NCBI GenBank assembly: GCA_022036555.1
Contig: CM039140.1
Location: 29,694,473 to 29,758,472, forward strand
Source of the DNA: Microstegium vimineum
Taxonomy: Eukaryota > Streptophyta > Magnoliopsida > Poales > Poaceae
DNA: 64,000 nucleotides
Direction of reading: 5' to 3'
The translations under genes and the position numbers were made by a program. The notes under the pieces are model-generated. The model did no database searches. It had not been told where the DNA came from and saw only the letters and a list, made by a program, of their open reading frames with translations. Positions 21,861 to 34,025 of the stretch are shown piece by piece (within the stretch, counting starts at the first letter, position 1; each line of letters opens with the position of its first letter).

Positions 21861-23203
21861 AATGAAGGAAAATTATATATGTAATGTAACTCAAAGTTTC
21901 ATGGTAGGGATAAGACACGATATTAGACGCTGCCTAGCTCTAGCAGACTAGCAGTAGGTTTATGATTCGCAGAAAATGCATGGATGAATCGTCTCCTAAA
22001 CTGAACACCAGATGCACATGGCACTGTCGCCAGAGCCATTCATTCGATCAGGCATACAGTATGTAGTATGCTATACTATATCCTAGCCAACTAATTATGC
22101 TATATATATACTGTGTTCGTTGGGGATCTCATTCCCATTCAAATTGATTTAGGCAAGGCCAAGCAGGCACATGCTATGCTATGGTAGCCACTTTGAGTCA
22201 GTACGTAGCTGCACCAAAAAAATTAGAGGAAAATGCCAATGATCACACATCAGTATTTAGTGTAAACTGTAAAACAAAGTGACTGTGAATGGCCGGGCAA
22301 GGGATTTGAGGATGTAGGTGCGGGCTCTGATGTGCACGCGCCGCCGGTGCCGTCCCTAATGGCGCGCAGCCGACGTCGCCCTTATGCTTGCACATCGCCG
22401 CTCTAATTAGCGGCAGCCATGTCCTCCCCAATTGAGCCAAAAAGAATTCTACAGCTAACCCTAACCCTAACTGTAATATGGCCATTTCTCAATTCGAGAG
22501 GAAGGAGGATGAGGCCTAGATACCTAACGCGTATCCATGGTCGCCGCCTACCTCGCCAGCGTCGAGCGGAAGCCATCAAAACCCCACCACTGCGGGCGTG
22601 GAGAGGTGATGGGTCGCCGTTGGAGGGAGCAGCTTGCCTGCGACAGCGCGGGGAGGCAGTGGGTCGCCGGTGCTCGGAGGCGGAGGGTCGCCGGAAGTGG
22701 CCTCCGCCTGCGACCATGCGGGCTCCCACAGCTTGGGCATGCGGCTCGGGGAGGACCGGTGGAGAGAAGCAGAACGAGTGGTGGGGACGAGTGGTGGAGA
22801 GGGGCTGAGAACGAGTGGTGGAGGGAAGCCAGATGAATAAAGTGGACGGTGGATTGTGTGTGCAGGCGAGTTAGCCAGATCCTGCGCGCGCGTAAAGAAG
22901 CATTTAGGTTAATTTATTTATTACTAAACGGTGCCTCCTTTTTGTTTTTGTACAGTAGGACACAAGTTTCTTTCACATCTACTAATAACTCTGTGCAAAC
23001 TCTGTGTAGTCGATCAGGGAGCGAGGCACGCCTATGCAAGCTAGCTAGAAAACGTAGCCAGGAGTAGGTTTCTAAAAACGAACCAGCAGGATATGGTGGG
23101 TGCGCTGCCTTCTTCCACCAACACCAAAAGCAAAGGAGGCCAGGCCTAGCTCCTACTTTGTCTACTTTGTTGCAACACGGCGGTCACAAGTAATATATTG
23201 TGG

Positions 23204-23206
<3 letters not shown>
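21861..23206. other. No gene recognised
   Basis: Contains GC-rich purine-biased DNA at 22540-22840 with frames on both strands but no domain. A short CTAACCCTAACCCTAACT stretch (22455-22472) is not plant telomeric. Confidence 0.5.

Positions 23207-23254
<48 letters not shown>
23207..23254. repeat. (TA)n microsatellite
   Basis: About 24 uninterrupted TA dinucleotides. Confidence 0.95.
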
Positions 23255-23258
<4 letters not shown>

Positions 23259-23411
23259 ACAGTTCATAATAGTATATAGCAACTATGTAATGGGAAACTC
23301 ATGCATTAACACTAGATTTTTTTAGATAAAGGATACATAATATCGGTCCATGCATTAACACTAGATAACCGGCCCTGAGTTTAGAATAACCACGTACTCA
23401 CTATGTCAGTA

Positions 23412-23690
23412 CACTACTACAGAAACAGCAATCACTGCCGGTCAATCACTGCCGGTTTTGTTTGGACCGGCAGTGATGCCCCTTCATTGTCGGTTCTTCC
23501 TCTGACAGGCCCCCAATTATTGGGGGCAGGGGCTGAACCGGCAGTGAAACACCACATCACTGCCGGTTCGTGGCTTGAACCGGCAGTGATGCCTCTCGGC
23601 CCTATCACTGCCGGTTCAAGCCACCAACTGGCAGTGAAGTGGTGTTTCACTGCCGGTTCGTTGCTGGAACCGGCAGTGATGTTGTGTACA
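23412..23690. repeat. CACTA 5' terminal inverted repeat and subterminal array
   Basis: CACTACTACAGAAA terminus followed by about nine direct and inverted CACTGCCGGTT units, several paired as potential hairpins (e.g. 23550-23600 and 23605-23680). Confidence 0.9.
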
Positions 23691-23698
23691 GTATAAAG
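23691..23698 (+). promoter_or_regulatory. Probable TNP2 promoter TATA box (GTATAAAG)
   Basis: GTATAAAG directly after the subterminal array, followed by a pyrimidine-rich leader (CTCCTCCCTCCCTCC). Placement matches the known promoter position of CACTA elements. Confidence 0.55.
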
Positions 23699-24103
23699 CT
23701 TCGATCTCCTCCCTCCCTCCTCTGTCTAACAGTACAGAACAGTGCGTGAGGAGCTCTCTCTCTCCATTGTTGCAGCTGGTGGATTTCTTGATCTCCATTT
23801 TTAGCTCATCTTCACTCTTGGATCCTCATATCTTCTTGCTCTTGGTTAGTAACAAGCATAATTCTTTAGAATTGTTGGTTTACATTGTGTCAATTTGTGT
23901 TAGAGCTATGCTAGTTTTCATGATCAAGAACAGGGATGTTGTAATTTGTGTCAATTTTTTGTAGCTTTTAGATCCAAAATTATTTAGAAAAATTGTAGCA
24001 CTTTGTTTTTATTGGGTAATTATTGTATAATCATTGAGTAGCTAGGTTCGAAAGATTCGTCTCGAAAATTATGGATAAAAATTGTAATTAGTTATATTTA
24101 TTA

Positions 24104-24247
24104 GGATTAAGTCCATTTTTGGCCCCTCAACTATAGTCCGTGTCTGATTTTAGCCCCCAACTCCAAAACCGTCTAGTCCAGGCACCCCAATAAGCAAAAC
24201 CACGCAAGAAAGACCCCTGTGCTCGATTGAAGTGGTTTGTGCTGACC
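24104..24247 (+). repeat. MULE left terminal inverted repeat
   Basis: 144 bp matching the inverse of 28668-28811 with a handful of substitutions. Likely carries the promoter of the zf-GRF gene, whose ATG is 232 bp inside. Confidence 0.93.
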
Positions 24248-24478
24248 TGTGCGTGGTTTTGACCATCCACGATGGCATTGACCGCCACGGTGGACTCTTA
24301 AACCACGCGGCCCACTGTGCCTCTCGCATTCCTCTCTCCCATTCCTATCTGTCAAACCCTAGCCGTCGTCGCCTCCTCCCCCGCCGTCATCCCCTCCTAT
24401 CCTCCTCCTCGTCCTCGTCCTCGTCCCCGTCCTCCTCCTCCTTCTCGTCCTCCACCTCGTCCTCCATCGCGCGCGGCA

Positions 24479-25203
24479 ATGGCGAACTCAAGTGGATCCA
24501 GCCACAGTCAGGGCAGCCAAGACTATTGGCGTCTCCATTGCGATGGAACCTCACCAATCCCGTACCGTGAAGCACCACTAGAGTATACCCCGGCAGTTCT
24601 ATGCAAGTGCGGTGCAAAAGCTGCTCAGTTCATCTCTTGGAGTGACCTGAACCCAGGTTTGCGCTATCTGAAGTGTGCACAGGCTCGGGTAAGTTGATTT
24701 GTTCTGATTTGTAGTTTCCATTGCTCGAATGGTGGTCTTCATCTTTGATCTGAGTTGTTTGCGAATGGTTTTATTCATAGGAGGGTGGTTGCGACTTCTA
24801 TAGATTTGTTGATCCGCCGACCAGTGGGTTTTTGAAGCAGCTACTGCTTGATTTGAAGGATGCAGTGAAGTACTGGAAGAGGCAAAGTAGAGAAGTTGAA
24901 CGACGTTTGGAAGAAACAAGAACCGAGACTGCTAGAGCCTTGAAAGCTGCTTATACTGACAATCAGAGACTGCAGACAGAGCTGGAAGCTGCTGTCAAGT
25001 TCACTGAAGACAGGCGCACCATGTTTGTTGAAGCTAGGGCACAGGCAAACACTGCCCAAGCTGATTTGCAGATTGCTACTGAAGCTAGGGTTCAACTAGA
25101 GGTGAAGATTGGGACATTGGAGAAGCATCAGAAGTTTTTATGCACTGCTCTACTTGTGTGTGTTGGTTTAGTGGTTGCTAGTTGGATGCCATGGAGTATG
25201 TAA
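24479..25203 (+). CDS. GRF-type zinc finger / coiled-coil / C-terminal membrane-anchor protein encoded in the MULE
   Basis: Two exons, 24479-24688 and 24781-25203 (intron 24689-24780, GTAAGT...TTCATAG), give a 210-residue protein. After a Ser-rich start (MANSSGSSHSQGSQDY), residues ~42-82 form a GRF zinc finger: CKCG, then LRYLKC, then GGCDFYRFVD. Residues ~100-185 are a long coiled coil (RQSREVERRLEETRTETARA and onward). The C-terminus is a hydrophobic anchor (FLCTALLVCVGLVVASW) with only a few residues after it. The frame is intact, unlike its transposase neighbour. GRF fingers bind nucleic acid in other proteins. Its place in the MULE, opposite the transposase, parallels mudrB, but no similarity to MURB was noticed. 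Function unknown; transposition helper or captured host gene are both possible. Confidence 0.8.
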
Positions 25204-25702
25204 CCATTATGGTTTAGTTGTAAGGACTGGTAATGCATGAACAACCATTCTGCTATCAGTGTTGTAGTATTAGTTGAACTCAGTCTTATCTAGGATCCTA
25301 CTATCTATCTGTGTTGTTGTAAGTGTTGGTGAATTGGTTTAATGCAGAGCTTACTGCTCAGGATTTATGGTTTCGATATGTTGATGCTTGCAATGCAATG
25401 TCCAAAGCTTACTGCTCTGAGGCTTAACACATCTGTTTTTCTGGACCAATGTATTTAGAGTGCAATTGATAATAGAACTGATAACATATATGTCATAACA
25501 GAACTGGATTGATAACAACCACACACATAGTTCAATACAGGTTGGGTAAATTGGACAGCAGTTCAACTTGCATACACACACACTTAACTCAGTACAGATA
25601 ACTCATTACAGATTGGACAAATATAACATCAGTTCATGTTGCAGACACACACACACACTAACTCAGTACAGATAACTCATTACACATAACTCAAATTCAG
25701 GA

Positions 25703-28194
25703 TCAATGGCTTGGGCCTGGCAGTAGCAACTGTGAAGAAGTTGCACTCTTGACATTGCTTGACTGTCCTTTCTTCTTTGGTGCTCCTGTTGCCGACACAA
25801 CAATCTTTGAGTTTGATGGTCCAGAAATGTGCACAGTTGCTTTAGAATGGCTTCCAGACATCCCTGGTGCAGTTGCCTCTAGGCTAACCTTAGCTTCAAC
25901 CCCACCCTTCAGTCTTGTCTGAACTCTAGCAGTTGAATTCATGGATTTGTTCCCATCCTGATAGAATAAGAGATAGGATAAGATATAGAGAAACAGATAT
26001 GATAGATAAGTGTTGTGTACTAGTACTTACATTACAGTCAACTGACAACTGAGAGCATTGTCTTTTGCTACTTACAGCACTAGATGAAGGGCATGTCTTC
26101 CTCTTTGAACTAGCTACACCACTTTCTCTATGTGAATGAGACCCAACTGCACCACTTGGTCTTTGAGAATGAGACCCAGCTGCACTACTTGCACTTTGTG
26201 GCTGTGATGCACCATCACTTTGTGGCTGTGATGCACCAGCACCTTGTTCTCCAGAACTTGTCCTCCTATTGCAGGTGGACCTGTTGTGTCCAATTCCTTT
26301 ACAAACTCTGCACCTTATAACAGTTCCCGTTTTGGAGAGCCTACCCTTAGTTGCCTTTTTTTCTCTCCATCCTACCTGTTCCTCTCTTTCTTTGGTCTTC
26401 CAGGCATCCTGACATACTTAGGTGGCAATGGCTTGTCTCTTTCAGATTGTGGCCAGAAAGTTCTACCTTCAACAGGTTGCATGCAGTGTGCATAAGTATT
26501 ATTGTACTCCTCAACAAAGTAACACCTGGCTACATAATCTTCTACTAACCTTCCTGCATAGTAGATGCAAGAAATAGCATGAGGGCAGGGCACACCTGAC
26601 AACTGCCAGAACCTACATGAGCAAGTATTGTCTTCCAAATTGACAGTGAACCTATGATCCCAGTAGGTGACTTCATAGCAATTGTTTCCATTGCTTATGG
26701 CATGACAGAAACCACTAGCTGTGATGTATGTCATTAGCTTTTTGTATGTGTTTGGACAGATTGAACTTGTCCACCTCTCTGCCTTTGTTCTATTTTCTTG
26801 GATTCTAACCATGACTTGTCGCCTGATACCTTCAAGCATACTTATAATTGGAAGGAACCTGGCTTTCAGAATCCAGTGGTTGAAGCACTCACACATGTTA
26901 TTGTCAACTGAATCACAATAGGACCCAAGTTTGAACCAGGCTCTACTCCAATGCTCAGGAGCAGTTCTCAAAACTGCATCAGCCCCTTGGGGTGTCTCTG
27001 CCCTCAGCTTGTTTAGGTTGTAGTTGAAAAGATTCATTGAAGAAGACTTAGCACACCTCCAAAACATTTTCTGATACTTCTTATTGGTAAACTTTTTCCT
27101 CCAATTTGCATAAATATGCCTAGCACACATTTTGTGCTCCACCTTTGGTGCCCACTTGCTCACAGCATTGATAAGGCCCTTTTGCTGATCAGATATGAAC
27201 ACCCATCCATCACCATCACCAAACTTCAGATCATTGCTTAACAAGCCCAAGAAAAAATCCCATGACTCATTTGTCTCCCTTTCTACAACTGCCCAGGCTA
27301 TTGGGTACATTTGGTTGTTGGCATCTCTGCCTAGTGCACAGAGCAGTTCTCCATTGGTCAAACCCTTGAATAAACACCCATCCAGTCCAACAATCTTTCT
27401 ACAACCACTAAGGAAACCCTTCTTACATGCATCAAAGCACACATAGAACCTCATGAAGGTTGGTTCTGGTTCATCAGTGTCTAGCTTGACTACAATAGTA
27501 CTACCAGGATTGCTTCTTAGCAGCTCTAGTTGGTAGTCAAAAACCATGTCACCACCATGTCACCAGCTGTCAATTTGGTCTTTAAATCCTTCAAAGTAGC
27601 TCTAATTTTAACTACCTCCTCATCATCTTCACTGTTGTCTTCATCACCAGGCAAGTACTCACTGTCACTTGTATCTGAATTATGTTCTTCCTCCACCATA
27701 GGAGCTGACTGCTGAACTAACATTTCTTCTTGCATAACCGACCTCTTTGCCTTAACGACCTTACTAGAACCCTCCTTCTCTCTAACCCAATTGAAGTACT
27801 TAGAAGCTCCTACTAAGTCCTTACTCACTTGTTCTGGAGATGGGAGTTCCAATGCACTACACTGAGCATCAGGACTCAACACAATATTCTCAACAAAGAT
27901 ATCTGCAACGCCTGCATCAGTAATCAAGTCACACATCTCCATATAAGATTGGTCAGCTACCAAAGCTCTGAGCCCAGTATGTAAATCCTTGCCAAGGAAC
28001 AACCAATCCAAAATAACAGGATCTGGTGCATTGTAGTGATCTTTTAGATGTCCCATTACTTCAGGCAAAGACATTTTGTCACGGTCGATGAATGACATCT
28101 CCTCTTTTCCACCCAGATAATTAAGCTTCTTCCCATCATTCAAAAACTCACCGCCAAAGTGAAATCTAATAGCAAGAAATTCCAAAGGGTCCAT
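25703..28194 (-). pseudogene. MURA-type Mutator transposase, internally deleted and frame-broken
   Basis: The N-terminal part (28194-27530) starts MDPLEFLAIRFHFGGEF and ends in an acidic region (SDSEYLPGDEDNSEDDEEVV). The catalytic part (27547-26372) has IVGLDGCLFKG and VFISDQQKGL acidic residues of a MULE DDE domain. It then has a SWIM zinc finger CSCRFWQLSGVPCPH. A zinc knuckle (CRVCKGIGHNRSTC, ~26310-26270) and a C-terminal exon (25942-25703, ending GPSH) lie beyond a stop/frame change at ~26372. Between the two large parts the frame shifts at a repeated ACCATGTCACC, and the DNA-binding domain normally found there (DBD_Tnp_Mut/FAR1-like) is absent, suggesting a deletion by microhomology. 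Probably non-functional; such elements need a partner transposase. Confidence 0.85.
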
Positions 28195-28667
28195 TCCTAC
28201 AACATAAAAAGGACACTCAGGGCTACGGCTATGGATGAACTATTCCAACAAATGTTCAAATGAAGCTAATAGAGCTACTGCTACCCAATCATTCCCAAAT
28301 GTAACAGAGATCCGAGATGCGGATGCGGATCTGTCTCAACTAGAGATACGGCAAAGGATGGAAATGGATCGTACCTCTTCGCTCGGTCCTCTTTCATCTC
28401 AATCCTTCAATCCCATGCGCTGGACAGTACGGCCTTGTAGATGCGGATGCGGATGCCGATGCGGAGGCGGAGGAGGATGCTGGAGGACCTGGCGGCGACG
28501 GCGCTTGAGCTGACGGCGGACACGGCGCAAGAGCTGTCGGCGGCGCTGCACGGCGCTAGGGTTCGGGTGAGGGGAATGGGAGGGAGAGACAGAGGAGAGC
28601 GGGCCGTGCTTCATTTGCGCTAGTTGGATGCCAACGTGGCATGCCAACGTGACGGTCAACGACACGT

Positions 28668-28811
28668 GGTCAGCACAAACCACTTTGATCGAGCACAGGG
28701 GTCTTTCTTGCGTGGTTTTGCTTATTGGGGTGCCTGGACTAGACGGTTTTGGAGTTGAGGGCTACAATCAGACACGAGCTATAGTTGAGGGGCCAAAAAT
28801 GGATTTAATCC
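28668..28811 (-). repeat. MULE right terminal inverted repeat
   Basis: Inverse partner of 24104-24247; ends ATGGATTTAATCC immediately before the target duplication. Faces the transposase gene. Confidence 0.93.
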
Positions 28812-29083
28812 TATTTATTATTTACATTTAATACTCAATACATGCATGAAAGATTTGATGGGATGTAGAATAGATTCAGTATTTATTACTTAGATTTAAT
28901 ACTCCATGCATGCATTTAATACTTACATTTAATACTCCATGCTTCCATTGTTATCTATTTGTTCTCTTTATTTTTATAGCGCAACCAAATTCAAATTATA
29001 TCGAAGAATATTATTCAAAAATGCTTCGATTAATATGTTCCTATGTTTCCTCTGCTCTGCCCATCTTATTTTATCAGTGCAAA

Positions 29084-32000
29084 CATGGCTCGAGGGTGGA
29101 TGTACGATCTGTCACATACAGACCCACGGTACTTGACGGGCATCGACGATTTCATCAAGCGAGCTAGAGTCAATGCTGGGGACTCACATCTTGTATTATG
29201 TCCATGCAAAGACTGCAAGAATACGAGAAAATGGGGCAACGTGGAGCATATACGTTTGCACTTGATCACAAGGGGGTTCATGAGAAACTACACGATTTGG
29301 ACTTTGCATGGGGAGGTTGGTAAAAATGTTAATGATGATGTGCTCATGCCTAGTGTAGCATTATTGCCTGTTCATGATTACACAGAAGATGTGCCTACCA
29401 ATGATGATGTGTTTGTGAATACATTAGCTGACGACGCTGAGGAAAATGATGGTATTTCACAGCTTCTACATGATGTGCATGGGGATTCCTTAGTGCTTCA
29501 CAGTTGAAAAAACTGGAGATGATGAGAAAGGATGCAAAAACACCATTGTTTCCGGGCTGCCCAATAAGCAAACTGGAAGTCAACATCATGCTATTGGAGT
29601 TCAAATCAACGAATGGGTTGAGTGATAACGGCTTCGATAACTTGTTAGTTATACGACATAAACTGTTCCTAGAGGCCGAGTTAGCAGAAAAGACTTACCT
29701 TGCGAAGCAAATGATTTGCCCAATTGGCCTCGAGGTTGAGAAAATCCACGCGTGTTCCAACAACTGCATATTGTACCGTGGAGAGAAATACAAAGACTTG
29801 GATGTGTGTCCCAAGTGTAAAACTCCCCGATACAAGCAAGGGCCATCAAATGATGGAAGCAAGACCAGAGGAGGGCCAATAAAGTCCGTGTGGTATTTTC
29901 CTATAGCTCCACGAGTGCATAGGTTGTTTGCAAATGAGAAGTCAGCCAAGCTGTTGCGTTGGCACGACGAAGAGCGAAAAAAAGATTCAATGATGAGACA
30001 CCCCGCTGATGGGTCGGACTGGAGGACTATCAACACTATGTTCTAAAAGAACATCGGTGGAGAGGTAAGACATCTGTGGTTTGCTTTGAGCACGGATGGG
30101 ATGAACCCGTTTGACCAGGTGGGAACCAATCATAGCACTTGGCCAGTGACGCTATGTATATACAACCTTCCACCCTGGCTTTGTATGAAACGGTCATACG
30201 TCCAGATGCCATTACTAATCCAAGGACCAAAACAACCTGGTAATGATATTGATGTGCTTCTAGAACTAGTGATCGATGAACTACTACAGATGTGGGAGAC
30301 GGGTGTGAAGGATGTTTGGGATGAGTACAAGAAAGAACATGTCACGGTAAAGGTTGTACTTATCGCTACAATCACCGACCTACCAGGGCGAGGTTCCTTG
30401 TCTGGAGAGAAGACAAAAGGATACACTAGGTGTGTCGAGTGCTTGGACGAGAGTGATGCTACACATCTACCAGAAAACAGGAAGATGGTCTACATGGGAC
30501 CCCGTAGGTTCCTACGTCGTGATCACCCTTACCGTAGGAATACAAAAGATTTGAATGGGACTACTGAGAAACGTGGACCTCCAAAGTATCGAGACGGGAA
30601 ACAGATGCTTCAACAATTAAGCAAACTCACAAATGTTGTCCTTGGGAAGGGGGACGAGGCAGTAGCAGCGCCAACCGATAGTATCTGGAAGAAAAAATCA
30701 ATCTTCTGGAAACTACCTTATTGGCCACTTTTGAGTGTACGTCACTGTCTTGATCCAATGCAAATAACTAAAAACGTGTGCGGTAACACACTAACACGTT
30801 GATGAACACCGGGGGAACAAGCAAGGATTCTCTCGCGACACGCTTGGACATGCAACACCTGGGCCTCAGGAAGGAGTTACACCCAATAACTCTTGAGAAT
30901 GACCACTTGAAACTTCCGGTGGCATCATGGACACTGAAAAAGGAGGAAAAAGAAATGCTTATTTCTTTCTTCAATGATCTCAAAGTACCGAGTGGCTACT
31001 GTGGGAACCCGAAGAGGCTAGTTAACATGAGAGAACTTAAGTTTAACTATGGTTCTATGAAGGCCCATGACTGTCATGTCATAATGACTCAGCTGCTCCC
31101 AGTTGCCCTGCGAGGTATCCTCCCTGACAAGGTCCGCGCTCCAATCATAAAGTTGTGTTCGTTCTTCAATGCGATCTCTGAAAAGGTCATTGAAGTGGGC
31201 AGGTTAGACCACCTGAAGCAGGAGATAGCCAAGATTATATGTAGGCTTGAGATGCACTCATTGACTTACTTTGACATTTCAGTGCATCTACTTGTTCATC
31301 TTGTGGATCAAATAAAAGCCCTTGGCCCAATGTACCTACACCAGATGTTTCCTTTCGAGAGGCTGATGAAAGTTCTCAGGCGGTATGTTAGGAATAAATT
31401 CAGACCAGAAGGGAGCATGGTAGAAGGATGGTCAACAGAGGAGGCTATTGAGTTCTCCACATATTATCTGGACATCAAGCGGGTTGGAGTTACAGTATCT
31501 CATCACGATGGAATACTAGGGGGCAAAGGAACAATAGGTGAGAAAGCTGTCAAAATGGACGAAGTCGTCTCCTTCAGACAAGCACACTTCACTGTTCTCC
31601 AGCAGGCCGACGGTGTGATGGCATACATTGATGAGCACAAGCAGTTTCGGCAAATTAAGCACATAGGGAGGTCACAGGCTTGGCTTGAGAAAAAACATAA
31701 GGAGGAATTCGGTGACTGGTTTCGACGCCAAAGGCTAGGAAAGGTGACGGGATGTCAGCTATATCTCTTAGCCCCCGGACCTTCGACTACGCTAATGAAG
31801 TACCAAGGATATCAAATAAATGGTTTTACATTTAACACAAAAAAACAGGACGGAAAGAGCACGAACCAAAACAGTGGTGTTCGTTTCGACGCCCACGATG
31901 AGTACGGCACGGTGGTGGCAACATACTATGGTTTCATAGATGAGATATGGGAGCTAGACTATGGACATCAGTTGAAAGTTGCTCTTTTCCATTGTCTGTG

Positions 32001-32337
32001 GGTCCGGCTGAATGAAATCAACACCGACAAGGATGGGTTCACTACTGTTGATCTATCCAAGACCGCATACAGAGATGACCCCTTCGTCCTTGCAAAGGAT
32101 GTTTTGCAAATCTTCTATGCAAGGGATAACAATACAAATGGAAGACGACATGTAGTATTGCAAGGCAAAAGGAAGATTGTAGGTGTCGACGGAGTGACAG
32201 ACGAAGAAGAGTACAAAGGTTATGAAGAAATGGCTCCTTTTGGGGCGGACGTTACCCTACATGTCCTTGAAGAGGGTGACGAACCTGTTTACCTCCGGAG
32301 TGATCATGATGAGGCCATCATCGTGCCTGCATCGTGA
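29084..32337 (+). pseudogene. TNP2 CACTA transposase, near full length but broken
   Basis: Starts MARGWMYDLSHTDPRY with a transposase-associated N-terminal domain (CPCKDC..NTRKWGN..HIRLHLITRGF). The TNP2/Transposase_21 region follows (CPIGLEVEKIHAC; FALSTDGMNPF; NLPPWLCMKRSY; LIQGPKQPGNDIDV). Next come DUF4218-like (MQLLPVALRGILPDKVR-type text near 31080-31140; MFPFERLMKVLRRYVRN) and a C-terminal DUF4216-like part (FYARDNNTNGRRHVVLQGKR). Lesions: TGA at ~29505 with a frame change, TAA at 30044-30046 followed by continued homology, and a one-base loss near 30797. Element A carries a deleted derivative of it. It belongs to element B and is transcribed in the direction of the left promoter. Confidence 0.92.
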
Positions 32338-32449
32338 ATTGTTAGAGTATCATAAACTATGTAATCCTTAATGAAATGTTGTTTTAGTAATTTGAGATCA
32401 TATGGAGTTCTAGAGATTGTTGAGTTGTACCACGTTGTTGATTGATGTA

Positions 32450-32935
32450 TTCCATGTCAAAAGGGATTCTAAAACTATAAAGAATTAGACCTTGAGTGTA
32501 TAAGCAATAATGTAGAGCTCCTCAAAACTAGCAAAAGCTATGTTGGAAGATTTTCAACTTCTATTCAAATTTTTGGAGTAATTACAAAGGGGGTATTTGA
32601 ATTTTAAACCCTTATTCAAATTCAAAATGGAATTTATAAAATATAAAGAATTATACCTTGAGTGTATAAGCAATAATGTAGAGCTCCACAAAAGTAGCAA
32701 AAGCTATGTTGGAAGATTTTCAATTTCTATTCAAATTTTTGGAGTAATTACAAAGGGGGTTATTGAATTTTAAACCCTTATTCAAATTCAAAAGGGAATT
32801 CAAAAACTATAAAGAATTAGACCTTGAGTGTATAAGCAATAATGTAGAGCTTCTAAAAACTAGCAAAAGCTATTTTGGAATATTTTCAACTTCTATTCAA
32901 ATTTTTGGAGTAATTTGAATTCTAAGACAAAGTCA
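32450..32935 (+). repeat. 166-bp tandem array, three units, downstream of TNP2 (element B)
   Basis: Units start at 32482, 32648 and 32814 (GAATTAGACCTTGAGTG). Each has AGCAAAAGCTATGTTGGAAG and TTTTTGGAGTAATTACAAAG. Shared with element A. Confidence 0.9.
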
Positions 32936-32944
32936 AAATTACCA

Positions 32945-33125
32945 TATCACTGATAGGTGGTCATCAGTGTCGGTTCTTATTACAAACCGGCAGTGATGAC
33001 CACCTATCAGTGTCGGTTCATAAAACCGGCACTGATGACCACCTATCACTGTCGGTTCTTATTACAAACCGGCAGTGATAGGGTACATCACTGCCGATTT
33101 GTAATAAGAACCGGCAGTGATGTGC
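32945..33125. repeat. Internal CACTGCCGG-type repeat block preceding a TATA box (element B)
   Basis: Six to eight alternating copies of CAGTGTCGGTTC / AACCGGCAGTGAT. Immediately followed by TTTATATAAG (33130-33139) and a C-rich transcribed-looking segment to ~33540, then GATAGATAG-type simple repeats (33540-33850). The corresponding second gene of element A is PIF-like; here only a leader-like segment remains. Confidence 0.75.
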
Positions 33126-34025
33126 TCGTTTATATAAGCACCGACGTTCCATTCTCTGTGCCTGCGATGCCGCTCCATGCTCTGTGCTTGCGATGCTGCT
33201 CCATGCCATTGCCCACCGCCGCCGTCTGCTGCTCACGAGGACTTCGCCATCGCCCACACTCGTCGTCGGACTGCTGCTGCTTGACGCCGGACTGCTGTTG
33301 CTCGACGCCCGCCCTCGTCCAAGCTTTTGTCGGCCGCTGGACCACTGCTTCGGTGGCGCTCGTCCAAGCTTCGTCGGCCGCCATGAAGGAGACCGCACAA
33401 GGAGCAGCGCCACTTGCCACTGCATCTCTCCTTCTTCTTGCTACTCGATGCACTGCGACAGGAGCTTCGGATCCTGCCGAAACCTTACTCTTGGTGAGCT
33501 GCTAACCCGCCCACAAGGTGTTCGATGGAATGCCCATAAGGATAGATAGCTATAGAGAGAGGAATCTGAAATCAAATATGTGATGAGGTAGATATAGGAT
33601 AAGGATAGATAGTTATAGATAGCTATAGATGGCCTCATCACTGCTTTTGCTTGCTTGCTTGGCATGGAGATAGATGAGGAGAGGAAGGAGGGAGATAAAG
33701 GGAAGGAGGGATAGGAAAGAGGAAGTAAGGCATGTAGATTAGAGAGATAGATAGATAGATTAGAGAGATAGAGAGATATATATGCATAGTACTAATAGAT
33801 AGGTAGAGATATAGAGGTAGATAGATGTATAGAGATATAGAGATTGATAAATTTAGTGGCTAGCATGACTTATATATATCACTACTACAGATTTCAACAT
33901 CACTGCCGGCCTATCACTGCCGGGTCTGGCAAAACCGGCAGTGATGAATCTTCACTGCCGGTTCCAGCCACGAACTGGCAGTGAAGGTCCCCATCACTGC
34001 CGGTTCGTAATTTGAAAAATCAGAT

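Larger units (their letters stand above)
24104..28811. mobile_element. Mutator-like element (MULE), 4708 bp, with two convergent genes; TSD TATTTATTA
   Basis: The perfect 9-bp duplication TATTTATTA flanks it (24095-24103 and 28812-28820). The terminal inverted repeats are 144 bp (24104-24247 and 28668-28811), beginning GGATTAAGTCC / GGATTAAATCC. Inside, a zf-GRF gene runs plus (24479-25203) and a MURA-type transposase runs minus (28194-25703), their 3' ends facing each other 0.5 kb apart. This mirrors the mudrA/mudrB arrangement of maize MuDR. It is inserted in CACTA element B, whose sequence resumes on both sides. Confidence 0.95.
23412..33879 (+). mobile_element. CACTA (En/Spm) element B with TNP2 gene, interrupted by a MULE; 3' end ambiguous
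   Basis: Starts CACTACTACAGAAACAGC at 23412 (preceded by GTA), then subterminal repeats, a TATA box and leader (23691 on), the nested MULE (24104-28811), TNP2 (29084-32337), the 166-bp array, an internal CACTGCCGG block (32945-33125) and a C-rich second leader after TTTATATAAG. The only 3' CACTA terminus to the right is at 35546. A new 5' terminus occurs first at 33880, so either B lost its 3' end or it extends to 35546. Neither pairing gives a matching 3-bp target duplication (GTA or TAT on the left, TTC on the right). Confidence 0.8.

Noticed and set aside
22455..22472. CTAACCCTAACCCTAACT, telomere-like
   Set aside because: Plant telomeres are CCCTAAA; only about two and a half units here, within unrelated DNA.
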